A stretch of 64,000 nucleotides of DNA, taken from Spirosoma endbachense (GTDB taxonomy: Bacteria > Bacteroidota > Bacteroidia > Cytophagales > Spirosomataceae). Position numbers and translations under genes: made by a program. Location: positions 692,522-756,521 of the forward strand of contig NZ_CP045997.1 in NCBI RefSeq assembly GCF_010233585.1. The letters run 5' to 3'. The notes under the pieces are model-generated. The model was not told the DNA's origin and did not search any database. It saw nothing but the letters and a program-made list of their open reading frames with translations. Within the stretch, counting starts at the first letter, position 1. Every line of letters starts with the position of its first letter. Shown here piece after piece: positions 51,689 through 61,602 of the stretch.

Positions 51689-53185
51689 GTGAAGACATTA
51701 CTTTCGATCATTTTCTGGGCAGCAATTAGTCCTCTTGCACTAGCGCAGATCGATTCCCTGACTCTGCCACCACGTCGTTTGACGATATACGACATTGAAG
51801 TGGGCGGTTTAATTGCATCGGGTAGTCGAACTCCCTTCTGGCTACAGGCGAATCAGTTTGGTATTGTTCCCACCAACAGTCCGGCTGGTTCGGTGCGGGT
51901 TGGTATTAGTGAACGCTTCCAATTAAGTACCAGTCATCTTAATCGATCCATTAGTTACGGTATTCAGGCAGTTGGTAATGCCGCCAGAACGTCGGCTGTC
52001 CTGTTGCCACAGGCGTATGTATCCCTTGATTTAGGTCATTTTAGCCTGTGGGGTGGGCGCAAAAAAGAAATCATCGGTCTGGGCGATTCAACCTTATCAT
52101 CTGGCTTTTACTCCTGGTCTGGCAATGCTCTGCCGATTACGAAGCTACAGATCGGCACAAATGGTTTTACGCCACTAGGTTTTACAAGAGGATTGGTTTC
52201 AGTTCATGCTTTTTTTGCCCACGGCTGGTTTGCCAATTCTGATTCCATTCAACAATCCTACCTGCATCAGAAAGCCCTGTATGTTCGAATTGGTCGACCC
52301 GATTCGCGCATCCGATTAACGGCGGGCGTGTTGCACAATGCACAATGGGGTGGTCACTCTGCGTATCTGCCTGCCCTTGTGGCTCAAAATGGACAGTTAC
52401 CCAATTCGTTTAAAGACTATATGTATGTGCTGACAGCTCGCGAGGGAAGCGAGTCTGACTCCCCTAATCTAACGGAGTTTGATCGGGTTAATCGCGTTGG
52501 TAATCACCTGGGTTCTATTGATTTCAGTGCAGAAATGGCGTTGGGGCAGTGGCAGGCGATGGCCTACTACCAGCATCCGTTTGAAGATAAGTCGGGCGTC
52601 GTTTTTGTCAATATGCCGGATGGATTATACGGATTGACACTGAAGCGGCAGCCAACAAAATCGGGAGGCTTTCAGGTACGGCACATTTTGCTCGAATATT
52701 TCAATACGATGAGCCAGAGTGGCTCGCTCACCCATACCGGCTCCCGCTACGACGGACAGGATGACTATTTTAACAACTACCAATATCTCGATGGATGGGC
52801 ACAGAAACAGCATGTGATTGGTAGTCCATTTCTGTCGCGCCGGGCCGACTTGCGGCCCGAACGTCAGAATGAGCAACCGAGCAAGCGAATCTGGGCAATT
52901 GCCAACAACCGAGTTCAAATGGGCCACCTGGGATTGGCTGGAACAATTGGACAAGGTATTCAGTGGCAAACTCGCCTGTCGATGAGCCTTAATTATGGGA
53001 CCTATCGCCATCCTTTCGACGAACCTGTATCGCAGTTTTCGGGCGCAGCCTGGTTAACATGGCCGCTTACCTGGTTAGGCGGTTCTGAACTTAAGACCGC
53101 CATTGCAATCGATCAGGGGCAACTGTATGAGAATTCCGTAGGGGGCTGGGTAAGTATTCGGAAAACCTTGAAAACAACCAAATAG
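51689..53185 (+). CDS. Wzi-family capsule assembly protein
   Basis: About 498 residues from GTG 51689 (a TTG at 51686 is also possible). The signal peptide ends ISPLALAQ. Barrel motifs include LTIYDIEVGGLIASGSRTPF (family-defining) and VSLDLGHFSLWGGRKKE. GWVSIRKTLKTTK closes the barrel. Wzi proteins hold capsule or exopolysaccharide at the outer membrane. It ends directly before the heparinase gene (0 nt gap), a sure operon. Confidence 0.88.
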   Translation: MKTLLSIIFWAAISPLALAQIDSLTLPPRRLTIYDIEVGGLIASGSRTPFWLQANQFGIVPTNSPAGSVRVGISERFQLSTSHLNRSISYGIQAVGNAARTSAVLLPQAYVSLDLGHFSLWGGRKKEIIGLGDSTLSSGFYSWSGNALPITKLQIGTNGFTPLGFTRGLVSVHAFFAHGWFANSDSIQQSYLHQKALYVRIGRPDSRIRLTAGVLHNAQWGGHSAYLPALVAQNGQLPNSFKDYMYVLTAREGSESDSPNLTEFDRVNRVGNHLGSIDFSAEMALGQWQAMAYYQHPFEDKSGVVFVNMPDGLYGLTLKRQPTKSGGFQVRHILLEYFNTMSQSGSLTHTGSRYDGQDDYFNNYQYLDGWAQKQHVIGSPFLSRRADLRPERQNEQPSKRIWAIANNRVQMGHLGLAGTIGQGIQWQTRLSMSLNYGTYRHPFDEPVSQFSGAAWLTWPLTWLGGSELKTAIAIDQGQLYENSVGGWVSIRKTLKTTK

Positions 53186-55237
53186 ATGACACACACCTAT
53201 CAGTGGTTTTATCATCGGCTGCGTTCTATGACTGTCTCGGAAATAATGTTCCGATCAGGAGAATTCATCCGGAAGAAAGCCGGTCGCCGACGAATGGGTT
53301 GGCAGCCAGCCGTACGGCTGGCTCACTTACCAGAGCCCTTGTTGCCGTTCGATCCATCAGGGACGCCTGTCGTAACCTTTTCGCCCGAACAGCCCATTTT
53401 TCGGCATACAATTGATATTAACACACCCGTAGACTGGCATCTCGATATAAACACGGGTCGACGTTTTCCGCTGATTTATGCCAAAGACGTCGATGTGAGA
53501 AGCGGGCGTTGGGGAAGTGCCAAATACGCCTGGGAGATCAACCGATTGTTGTTTTTGCCTCAGCTGGCTGTGCAATACCGGCAAACGGGCGATCAGCGTT
53601 TTTTAACTCAATTCCTGGAACTTAACCGATCCTGGTTCGCAGAAAATCCATACCTGACAGGCGTAAACTGGTACAGTAATATCGAGGTCAATATCCGGCT
53701 GATCAATTGGTTTATCAGCTGGAATATTTTAGATGCATCGGGGCTGGCGCAGACTAATAATGATTTTCGATTATTTGTCGAAACGGAGTGGCTTCCGGTG
53801 ATTTACCAGCATTGCGTTTATAGCCGAAGCAATCCATCCTACCATTCTTCGGCCAATAATCACCTTATTTCAGAGTATGCCGGGTTGTTTATTGCCGCTT
53901 CGTTCTGGGCCTTTCCCGAATCACCCAGTTGGCGGAATTACGCAAAAGCTGGACTGGAACGCGAAATTCAGCTGCAACACAGTGCAAGAGGTATTAACCG
54001 GGAAGAGGCTGCCGAATATATTCAGTTTATAACGGACTTTTTCCTGATTGCTAACGTAGTAGGTGACCGGGCTGGTGATCCGTTTTCAGAAGCTTACACC
54101 GCCAAACTCAAACAGATTCTAGCTTATATCGCTCAGTTTCTTGACTGCGGGGGAACATTTCCGCGCTACGGCGATGAGGATGATGGCCGGGTGCTATTAC
54201 TCGATGATGCACATCCGCATAACAATTTCCAGTCGTTGTTGCGGTCAGGGGCCGTATTGTTTGGTGAACCATTGTTTAAGCAGCAATCGGCGAGTAGGGG
54301 GGACGTTCCGCGTTTCGATCTAAAGAACTATATTTTGTTTGGCGCAGCCGGCCAGTCGCTTTTCGAGGCTGTTCCGGTCACTAGTGAACCATTAGGCAGC
54401 GTTTTATATGATGAAGGGCATTACATTTTTCGGAAACAGGAAATTGCTGATGACCCATCGAAGTTCCGGGAGATCTATATCCATGCCGATGCTGCTCCGT
54501 TGGGTTTTTTGTCTATTGCTGCTCACGGCCATGCTGATGCCTTATCGTTTTTGATGCATGTAGATGGACAGGTATTCCTGGCTGATCCAGGTACGTATTC
54601 TTATCAAACTGATCCAGAATGGCGTAACTATTTTATCAGCACCCGAGCCCACAACACAATTTGTATCGATGGTCAGAATCAGGCGTTTCAGGCCGGTGCT
54701 TTACTGTGGCTCGATCACTATAAACCGCAGGTATTGTCGTCGTTATCCAACGACCAGGCCGATGAGGTTGTAGCAACTCACAATGGCTATGCGCGGCTTC
54801 AGTGTAAACACCAGCGAACCTTTCGGTTTGAGAAAGCTAATGATTTGTTCTCAATACGTGATTTGGTAGAGAATTATGGTCAGCAGGCCCGGCTTGTGGA
54901 GGTGATGTTTCATTTTGGGCCAAACGTTCGGGTGGATACGTTAAGTCGAAATAAGTTTGTCCTCAGCCATCCTGATACAGAACGACGGGTGTGGCTAACA
55001 ATAGCCTCTGGTCTGCGTACTGAGATAATGACCGGTCAGACAGAACCACTACGACTGGGTTGGTACTCGGAGGGCTTTTATCGCAATCAGCCAACGACAA
55101 CGATCCGGGCCTCGCTCATGCTCGATCCAGAACGAACAACTACGCTTACTCACCAGCTTGAAGTGATTGAGCCCGCCGATGTGGACCCATTAATTCATAA
55201 GCAGACTGAAAGCCGACGGGTACTCCAAAAACAGTAA
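53186..55237 (+). CDS. Heparinase II/III-family polysaccharide lyase-like protein
   Basis: A 683-residue protein with no clear signal. The N-terminal alpha/alpha toroid (about 1-330) includes YAWEINRLLFLPQLAVQYRQ, NWYSNIEVNIRLINWFISWN and SSANNHLISEYAGLFIAASF. The C-terminal heparinase II/III beta-sandwich (about 360-660) includes LSIAAHGHADALSFLMHVDG, a His-Ala-Asp region typical of the family. Within exopolysaccharide clusters such proteins trim or control the polymer. It is coupled to the Wzi gene and ends at a strong terminator. Confidence 0.87.
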   Translation: MTHTYQWFYHRLRSMTVSEIMFRSGEFIRKKAGRRRMGWQPAVRLAHLPEPLLPFDPSGTPVVTFSPEQPIFRHTIDINTPVDWHLDINTGRRFPLIYAKDVDVRSGRWGSAKYAWEINRLLFLPQLAVQYRQTGDQRFLTQFLELNRSWFAENPYLTGVNWYSNIEVNIRLINWFISWNILDASGLAQTNNDFRLFVETEWLPVIYQHCVYSRSNPSYHSSANNHLISEYAGLFIAASFWAFPESPSWRNYAKAGLEREIQLQHSARGINREEAAEYIQFITDFFLIANVVGDRAGDPFSEAYTAKLKQILAYIAQFLDCGGTFPRYGDEDDGRVLLLDDAHPHNNFQSLLRSGAVLFGEPLFKQQSASRGDVPRFDLKNYILFGAAGQSLFEAVPVTSEPLGSVLYDEGHYIFRKQEIADDPSKFREIYIHADAAPLGFLSIAAHGHADALSFLMHVDGQVFLADPGTYSYQTDPEWRNYFISTRAHNTICIDGQNQAFQAGALLWLDHYKPQVLSSLSNDQADEVVATHNGYARLQCKHQRTFRFEKANDLFSIRDLVENYGQQARLVEVMFHFGPNVRVDTLSRNKFVLSHPDTERRVWLTIASGLRTEIMTGQTEPLRLGWYSEGFYRNQPTTTIRASLMLDPERTTTLTHQLEVIEPADVDPLIHKQTESRRVLQKQ

Positions 55238-55285
55238 TCGTTTATGGATAACAACGGCTAAAGCTGGCTATTTTGTGAGATATAG

Positions 55286-55319
55286 AAAAGCCGCTCCTGA
55301 CGAATCAGGAGCGGCTTTT
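55286..55319. terminator. Bidirectional terminator
   Basis: The perfect arms AAAAGCCGCTCCTGA (55286-55300) and TCAGGAGCGGCTTTT (55305-55319) enclose loop CGAA. Terminal A/T tracts on both sides serve the convergent heparinase and lyase genes. Confidence 0.88.
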
Positions 55320-55372
55320 TGGTGATTGGCTGATAAATTAGTTACTCAAAGCAGTCACTTTATGATGTTATT

Positions 55373-56344
55373 TTATTGCTTATTCTTGGCTGAGTTATCA
55401 CCCCGGCCAGGTTTTACGGCATCGTAATTAGCCGAAGGACCACCTACGCGGGCTTCATCGTAATATATAACTTTCTCATCATATTTCGATTTCCCTGTCC
55501 AGCAATAGAGGCCAGCTTTCCAAAATGGTTTCCGCTGTTGTAGATAGCCAATCTGAATATTCTGTTCATTTACCTTCATAATGCCATTTACCCATACTTG
55601 AAGTTGGCCAGTTGTACCCGTGGGATCCCATTTAACGTGGACAACGAAATCTACCCACTGGTCAAATATCGCTGGGCCTAAATCTGCATAAAGTTGGCTT
55701 GTAGGGTGTTGCAAAGGTTTAACAATAGGCTTGTTTGATGCTCGGTAAACCAATTGTAATTTATTGCCTGGTTCTACAGAGATAGCTATTGGAGGAACTG
55801 AATCTTCAAAGCCTGGATCTGGATGGCCATGCCATTGGCTAACAATTACTGTTTGATTATCGTCGGCCATTGAGGATGAAGGCATATAAGAACTATAGCC
55901 ATACCAGCGTTCTGTTTCGCCGACGGGCAAAGCTTCCATTGCTAATTCGGAGTGTAGCATATCATTTGTGCCGTTAACCTGACTGGTTTTCCACGAAAAG
56001 CGCATCGATTGTTTGCCAACACGATGCATATCTTTTGTAATGAGACCTGCTGTTGGAGTTCGAAGTTCAGTTCGCCAGAAGTTGGCAATTGTTTGGCCTT
56101 CAAAACCGTCGCTGCCAAGTAAACTAACATCTTCACGAGCAGCCGAGTGAGTTTCGCTCTCTGGAGTAATCGTGTCTGCTTGGGAGCAACTGCTCAAACT
56201 TAGGTTAAAAAAGAGAGGTAAGAGAGTGGTAAGCACGGCTAAACGGACAAGTCGGTTAGTAGCCTGAATATACGTGAACGCAAGAGAAAAATCCTTATTA
56301 ACGGAAGTGGCAAAAAGAGTAAAGGAGGTATAAGCACGTTTCAT
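55373..56344 (-). CDS. Polysaccharide lyase (heparin-lyase-I/PL20-like)
   Basis: A 323-residue protein. A long N-terminus precedes a lipoprotein-like signal (LLPLFFNLSLSSC). The jelly-roll lyase domain (about 75-300) shows GKQSMRFSWKTSQVNGTNDM, WYGYSSYMPSS, VIVSQWHGHPDPGF, VDFVVHVKWDPTGTTGQLQV plus WVNG, and YYDEARVGG. These fit the Polysacc_lyase family containing glucuronan lyases. It may cut a uronic-acid polymer, perhaps the one made here. Transcribed towards the heparinase gene. Confidence 0.82.
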   Translation of the reverse strand: MKRAYTSFTLFATSVNKDFSLAFTYIQATNRLVRLAVLTTLLPLFFNLSLSSCSQADTITPESETHSAAREDVSLLGSDGFEGQTIANFWRTELRTPTAGLITKDMHRVGKQSMRFSWKTSQVNGTNDMLHSELAMEALPVGETERWYGYSSYMPSSSMADDNQTVIVSQWHGHPDPGFEDSVPPIAISVEPGNKLQLVYRASNKPIVKPLQHPTSQLYADLGPAIFDQWVDFVVHVKWDPTGTTGQLQVWVNGIMKVNEQNIQIGYLQQRKPFWKAGLYCWTGKSKYDEKVIYYDEARVGGPSANYDAVKPGRGDNSAKNKQ

Positions 56345-56824
56345 GTAAGTACACTGTTTTTGGAATTATGACAGTGAACTTTTTTTTCAGTCACAAAATA
56401 GACTATTAGTTTAGTATTAATTAGTTTTTAATGTGACTATATTAATACCCTCATAATCAATAATTTATATTTTAATGACTATTTTTATGCTTAGATTTGT
56501 TCAAATTTATATGTTTGTGTAATGATGATAAAGAATCTATCAGATCTATTTTTAAGCTCAATTTAATAAGTAGAAGTACTTATATTAAAATTTAGTGAAA
56601 ATTACGTATTAGTGATTTTTTGATAGAAGTAACAAAATGCATAATGTTTTAAGTGACAGCCTTTAAAAGTGATTAATTTACTATACGGTACATTTTGATA
56701 ACTATTATTACTTGATTTTCGACCTTATACATAGTTTAGATTTCAATTTATCTGTTAACAGAAAATGCCCGTGATCATGGTTGTAGTACCATGATCACGG
56801 GCATTTTAAATGAGATAAAACTAT
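56345..56824. other. AT-rich intergenic region with a terminator
   Basis: Except for the hairpin at 56762-56807, this 480-nt AT-rich stretch shows no gene. The lyase promoter should be at its left side. Confidence 0.5.
56762..56807 (-). terminator. 20-bp perfect hairpin after the acyltransferase gene
   Basis: The arms AAAATGCCCGTGATCATGGT and ACCATGATCACGGGCATTTT (56762-56781 and 56788-56807) enclose loop TGTAGT. T-rich at the end on the minus strand; it closes the minus-strand glycan operon. Confidence 0.85.
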
Positions 56825-57970
56825 CTATCCTACAAAGGGACGTTCGGTAACCAGCGTTGAATCGGCAATGAGCGGTGCTGTTTCGACGGTGGAACCGAAT
56901 CGCTTCCGAAGTCTGGCTGTAGGCTTTTCAATATAATTGTAACTTAACAAACTAAGTAACAGGCCAAGTGGTACGGCTGTCAGGAGCCAGGGAGCCTTGA
57001 GACGCTCTCCGCCAATTAAGTTTTCTGCTACACTTACTCCAACCCAGTGAAACAGATAGAGCGAGTAACTCAGCTTACCAATGGTCACAAGCCAGGGTGT
57101 ACTTAGCCAATGCATAAGGCTAGTATAAGACTTTCCGTATAGCACCGCTGGTAGAATAACACTTAGGGCTAATGCCTGTAGCGAATAGCGCCAAGTTTCT
57201 CTAAAAGTGCCGTCTCGGTAGAGGAACGTAAAAAATAATAACCCAATCGCTCCGGCGAACACGGCTGGATGAGCCACAATACGGATGTAACGGCCTACCC
57301 GGTCTTGGTGTAAAATCAGGCTTACAAGACAACCAAACATAATAGCATCTAGCCGGGTATCAGTGAGATGGTAAATCCGGTAAACTGTCAGTTCTGTTAA
57401 CCCTTCTGTAGCAACAAGGTATAAGCGCCAGGCCAGCACTGATACAATACTGATCCCCATAAGTGTTGCCAGAATTTTAGGCCGACGATAGAAGGCCATA
57501 AATAGTAACGGGAAAAAGAGATAGAAATGCTCTTCAATGGATAGTGACCAGGTAATGTCGAAAATACGGGTGCAGTTAGCGGGACTAAGGCTGCCGCCAA
57601 AGAGCATATAGTAATTACGATAATAAAACAGAGTCGACAAGACTGCACCTGACTGAAACCCACACCCCATAAACATCGTAAAACCAATGGCAATCGCAAC
57701 CATAAAAAACAAGGCAGGATAGAGCCGAAGGACCCGTCGGATGTAGAAACTTTTAAGATCAATCCGGTGCTCTTTTTCATACTCAGCAATCAGAAGTCTG
57801 GTAATCAGGAAACCACTGATAAAGAAAAATAAAGTAACGCCAAACCCGCCCGGAATCACTTTACCTAATCCATAGTGACTGATAACGACTACCATAATAG
57901 CGAGTCCTCGAAATCCGTCTAAGGCAGGAACATAGCTTTTGCCTGCGAGTAACGTCGTATTTGCTTGCAT
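56825..57970 (-). CDS. Acyltransferase 3 (OafA/YrhL-like) family protein
   Basis: A 381-residue protein. YVPALDGFRGLAIMVVVISH and FGVTLFFFISGFLITRLLI are the family start, followed by RVLRLYPALF and about ten membrane helices. It ends KPTARLRKRFGS and a short tail. The enzyme adds acyl groups (often acetyl) to surface sugars, here most likely the exopolysaccharide. It is the last gene of the minus-strand operon, 13 nt after a glycosyltransferase. Confidence 0.92.
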   Translation of the reverse strand: MQANTTLLAGKSYVPALDGFRGLAIMVVVISHYGLGKVIPGGFGVTLFFFISGFLITRLLIAEYEKEHRIDLKSFYIRRVLRLYPALFFMVAIAIGFTMFMGCGFQSGAVLSTLFYYRNYYMLFGGSLSPANCTRIFDITWSLSIEEHFYLFFPLLFMAFYRRPKILATLMGISIVSVLAWRLYLVATEGLTELTVYRIYHLTDTRLDAIMFGCLVSLILHQDRVGRYIRIVAHPAVFAGAIGLLFFTFLYRDGTFRETWRYSLQALALSVILPAVLYGKSYTSLMHWLSTPWLVTIGKLSYSLYLFHWVGVSVAENLIGGERLKAPWLLTAVPLGLLLSLLSYNYIEKPTARLRKRFGSTVETAPLIADSTLVTERPFVG

Positions 57971-57983
57971 ACCGAAGATTGGT

Positions 57984-59120
57984 TTAGGCTGTTTTCACCA
58001 GCATAGATTCATAGATACCTCGTAGTCTTGGAAAGATTGTTTCAGGTTGGTACTGCTGAACAATCCGCCCCGAAGCGGCTCCCATTTGTGTAACTAGATC
58101 GGGTTCGGCTATAAATCGGAGTAATCGATTATAGATCGCTTCTTTGTCGCCGGGGGGGACCAGAAATCCATTAATACCCTCATGTACTGCTTCGGCCGTA
58201 CCACCAACTGGCGTTGAAATAATGGGCAAATGGTAATTCATGGCCTCTAGGATTGACAGCGGTAGCCCTTCGTTGTAGGACGGTAAAATATATACGTCAC
58301 TACTACTCAGCAGCTCATGCTTCTTTTCGCCTGATACCCAGCCTTCGAACCGTACGAGCGATTCGAGTTTATGCTCAGCGATGTAAGCTTGTAGTTGTTC
58401 GGTTTCGCCGTTACCACCCACCCGAAGCAATAGACGACCATGAAGTGCTGCCTGATGAAGACGCACGGTATCTAATAGGTCAAAAATTCCCTTTCTATGA
58501 CCGATTGCCCCTAAAAACAGGACATTGAGTGGGCCGTTAACTGGCTTTAGAGCTAGGGGTGAATCTTTGGATTCGCGCTGATGAATGACATTGCCTAGAA
58601 CCTCCAGACGTTTTGTCTGGAAATTCTGGGCAAAGAAATCTTGCCAGTAAGTCGATAAGCCAATAACCATGTCGGCATGTTCAACCAGAAAACGAATGAA
58701 GCGTTTGCTTACTGGATCGCTTTGTAGATAGAAACTCTCAAAGCGAGAGCCGTGCATATGGTAAATAACCTGCTTGCCAAAACCATATTTAGCAGTTATG
58801 AACAAGACTAGCTTGCGATAGAAACTACCGTGTGATGAAGCCTGAAGGTGCACAATACGAATGTCATTATCAGTCCATAAGGTTCGGATAAATCGGCCAT
58901 ACTGTTTTAGAAAGAATGGAATCAATTGCCACTTTTTCGCAGTTGGTTTATGGCTGGTAACGCATTTGTAAATGGCAAAATGACGGGCATACACATTCAT
59001 AACACTGCCGATACCACCTCGGTAGTTTATATGATCAGGGCCAGCGGTCAGCACTTGTTTTGCGATGCCTTGGGGTACTAATGCATCATCGTTTCTGGGA
59101 GGAGAAGTGGCTGTTATCAT
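57984..59120 (-). CDS. Glycosyltransferase family 4
   Basis: A 378-residue GT-B fold: QVLTAGPDHINYRGGIGSVM at the N-terminal acceptor side, and the C-terminal donor domain NVLFLGAIGHRKGIFDLLDT, RVGGNGETEQLQ, YILPSYNEGLPLSILEAMNY and STPVGGTAEAVHEGINGFLV. It transfers a nucleotide-activated sugar to the growing polymer; specificity unknown. It lies 15 nt after the neighbouring GT4 gene. Confidence 0.93.
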   Translation of the reverse strand: MITATSPPRNDDALVPQGIAKQVLTAGPDHINYRGGIGSVMNVYARHFAIYKCVTSHKPTAKKWQLIPFFLKQYGRFIRTLWTDNDIRIVHLQASSHGSFYRKLVLFITAKYGFGKQVIYHMHGSRFESFYLQSDPVSKRFIRFLVEHADMVIGLSTYWQDFFAQNFQTKRLEVLGNVIHQRESKDSPLALKPVNGPLNVLFLGAIGHRKGIFDLLDTVRLHQAALHGRLLLRVGGNGETEQLQAYIAEHKLESLVRFEGWVSGEKKHELLSSSDVYILPSYNEGLPLSILEAMNYHLPIISTPVGGTAEAVHEGINGFLVPPGDKEAIYNRLLRFIAEPDLVTQMGAASGRIVQQYQPETIFPRLRGIYESMLVKTA

Positions 59121-59135
59121 CGTGTTTTTAGCTTA

Positions 59136-60182
59136 TCAATAGCTAGCCAGATACCGACTAGCCGTTTGTCGAACATCGAAAGTTGTACAGGCATGTTGCC
59201 GAGCACTGGTAGCCATCGTCCGGACAGCTTTGGATTCGTAATCCAGCACTAACCCCCGAATGCGTTCGGCGAGTTGATGCGCATCGCCCGAAGGGAAAGA
59301 ATAGCCAAATCGATCGTTGTCAATTAATTCCATTGGGCCGTCAATGGCTGATACCAATACCGGTACTCCGGCGGCCATACCCTCAGCTACCGTTAGGCCA
59401 AAGCCTTCATAGAGAGAAGGTTGTACCAGCAAATGATAGTTTTGTAATTCCTGGTATAAGTCGGCCCGGGTTTTCAAGCCCGCAAAGGTGACATAGTTGT
59501 TCAGGCCAAGATCATTGGTTAGTTGCTGCAAATAAGTCCTTGATTCACCTTCGCCCACGAACTCAACCCGCAAGTGAGTAAGTTGGTAGGTGTAAACCAA
59601 TTCGCGTAAAGCGTTTAGCAGAATATGCTGGCCTTTTTTGTTATGCTGTAGTCGACTGATTTGCACAATTCTAAATATTTCATTGGCTGTATAGGCAGTT
59701 CTGGCTACGATCGCTTCTGTCCGGATGCCATTATAAATCCGGTACGCATCCAGGCCTGTTCGTTGCAAAACATCCTGCCGAACAATGTCGGAAATCGCAA
59801 ATAGTTTATCATAGCGACCAAAGTAGGAGGTTGGTACCTGTACATCGTGAATCGTTAGATAGCGCCGTCCGGTGCGACCCCAGAGTAGCCTGGCAATCTG
59901 ATGATTATGGCAGTGGACAACATCTGGTTTTAGCCGGAGTAAGGCTGCATTTAGTTTTGTAATGTACAGTGGATTTCGACTACCTTTTGGACGTCCAATG
60001 CGCAAAATCACCACACGAGGATCAATTGTCGCTATTAAATTGACGTCAATCTGCTCGTTGATCAGTAATAAATACACCGTTGCATACGCACACTGCTCGT
60101 TGAGAATATCCACCAGCATGGTTTCGATTCCACCCGTCTCTAAACCAAAGTTGATATGAACGATTTTCATTGGCGTGGCCAT
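59136..60182 (-). CDS. Glycosyltransferase family 4
   Basis: A 348-residue GT-B protein. The start KIVHINFGLETGGIETMLVD and the donor domain text RIVQISRLQHNKKGQHILLN, VEFVGEGESRTYLQQLTNDL and QPSLYEGFGLTVAEGMAAGV are diagnostic. Sugar specificity unknown. 18 nt after the acetyltransferase gene. Confidence 0.93.
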   Translation of the reverse strand: MATPMKIVHINFGLETGGIETMLVDILNEQCAYATVYLLLINEQIDVNLIATIDPRVVILRIGRPKGSRNPLYITKLNAALLRLKPDVVHCHNHQIARLLWGRTGRRYLTIHDVQVPTSYFGRYDKLFAISDIVRQDVLQRTGLDAYRIYNGIRTEAIVARTAYTANEIFRIVQISRLQHNKKGQHILLNALRELVYTYQLTHLRVEFVGEGESRTYLQQLTNDLGLNNYVTFAGLKTRADLYQELQNYHLLVQPSLYEGFGLTVAEGMAAGVPVLVSAIDGPMELIDNDRFGYSFPSGDAHQLAERIRGLVLDYESKAVRTMATSARQHACTTFDVRQTASRYLASY

Positions 60183-60200
60183 ATTAAGCTTTACTGAATT

Positions 60201-60749
60201 TTAATGAACTGTATTGACGATGTAGTCGGCTGTAGCCAGTTCATTCGCGATGATTTTAGCTGGATTCCCAATAACAACACTGTTGGCTGGTACGTCGAAT
60301 GGTACATAAGCATTAGGGGCTATCAGCACGTTATCGCCAATTGTGACATTCCCTACAATTACCGCCCCAGCACCGATCCATACTTTGTTTCCAATAGTGG
60401 GATAACCTTTGGTTCGACCCCGGTTAGTTTGCCCAATCGTGACGTTATGCGACACGTAGCAGTTGTCGCCAATAATGGCCTTACTATTAATGACGACACA
60501 TCCGAAATGACTAATCTGAAAACCCTTTCCAATTTTTGTGTGATGGGCAATCTGAAAGCCATATTTGTAGGTATAATGGTGATAGAAAATGCGGTAGAAT
60601 ATACCGGCAAGGCTGTATTTTCCGTGTTTCGCAGATTTTCGCATGAAGTACGTATAGCGAAATCCAGGAATTCGAAGACTGCGGAGAAAGCTGCGGAAAT
60701 CGGTACGTCCAGCGTAGCGGTATAAATCCGCTTTAATTAGTTCGTCCAT
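60201..60749 (-). CDS. Hexapeptide (LbH) serine-acetyltransferase-like protein
   Basis: A 182-residue protein. The N-terminal helical part (about 1-70) leads to a left-handed beta-helix with GFQISHFGCVVINSKAIIGD, NCYVSHNVTIGQTN, IGNKVWIGAGAVIVGNVTIG and APNAYVPFDVPANSVVIGNP. Similar proteins in polysaccharide loci are sugar O-acetyltransferases rather than CysE; no cysK neighbour is present here. It should acetylate a sugar. Confidence 0.87.
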   Translation of the reverse strand: MDELIKADLYRYAGRTDFRSFLRSLRIPGFRYTYFMRKSAKHGKYSLAGIFYRIFYHHYTYKYGFQIAHHTKIGKGFQISHFGCVVINSKAIIGDNCYVSHNVTIGQTNRGRTKGYPTIGNKVWIGAGAVIVGNVTIGDNVLIAPNAYVPFDVPANSVVIGNPAKIIANELATADYIVNTVH

Positions 60750-60781
60750 GAGTTCCGTTTTGTTATTAGATGAAGTAAAAG

Positions 60782-61561
60782 CTAGGTTGATTTTGTGAGC
60801 AAAATCTGTTTAGCAATATCTTTAAGTGTATAGTATCGTGTTTTCATTAGTGTGCGACTATAAGCGTTGGCACCATGTTTTTGTAAAACCTGTTGAATAT
60901 CACGGTAGAATCTGCGTCCACCCGTACTGGTTTTTGTATTTCCCCAGCGCCTATAAGCGGCAATTGGTTTTTCAGAATAGCGATAAATAGGAGCATAGTC
61001 TAACAGGCGTAACCATAAATCCAGATCCATGCAATAGTGAATAGTTTCATTCACGTAGCCAACCTGTTGTACTAATTTGGTAGGATAAAAAGAGCCAGGC
61101 TGGATTACATCGTAATTTTGGTTTAACAGATGCGTTCGGTTAGGGATATCTGTTTTAATTACACCGAGATCACGATTCTGTTCATCAAGAATACGAAGCG
61201 TATTCCCGTAATAAATTCCTCCATCTGGATGTTGCTTGTATAGATTGACTATCTGTGTGACACAATCTGGAAGCAAGACGTCGTCAGAGTTTATCCAGCC
61301 AACCAAATCGCCCGTTGCAGCCCGGAACCCTTTATTGATAGCATCAGATTGTCCTTTATCTCGTTCATGAATGACGATGTCAATACGATCACGGTAGCGA
61401 CTGACAATATCCATTGTTTCATCGGTAGAACCACCGTCTACCAGCAGGTACTCGATATTCGGATACGTCTGGTTTAACACTGATTGAATAGTAGCTTCGA
61501 TAAATTGCCCCTGGTTATAAGAAGGCGTAACGATTGTTACTTTGGGAAGTATAGCGTCCAT
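60782..61561 (-). CDS. Glycosyltransferase family 2
   Basis: A 259-residue GT-A fold: TIVTPSYNQGQFIEATIQSV, LLVDGGSTDETMDIVSRYRD and GWINSDDVLLPD (the DxD motif is SDD). No membrane helices. Forms a glycosidic bond on the repeat unit; specificity unknown. 32 nt before the acetyltransferase gene. Confidence 0.93.
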   Translation of the reverse strand: MDAILPKVTIVTPSYNQGQFIEATIQSVLNQTYPNIEYLLVDGGSTDETMDIVSRYRDRIDIVIHERDKGQSDAINKGFRAATGDLVGWINSDDVLLPDCVTQIVNLYKQHPDGGIYYGNTLRILDEQNRDLGVIKTDIPNRTHLLNQNYDVIQPGSFYPTKLVQQVGYVNETIHYCMDLDLWLRLLDYAPIYRYSEKPIAAYRRWGNTKTSTGGRRFYRDIQQVLQKHGANAYSRTLMKTRYYTLKDIAKQILLTKST

Positions 61562-61602
61562 AAATTTTATCTGTTTTCAAGCAGGATTATTCGAATAAAG
61601 CT

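Noticed and set aside
60204..60725. 173-residue plus-strand frame
   Set aside because: Antisense to the hexapeptide acetyltransferase, whose beta-helix repeats are clear.
60201..60749. Naming the hexapeptide protein CysE
   Set aside because: The fold is similar, but the glycan gene context suggests a sugar acetyltransferase.
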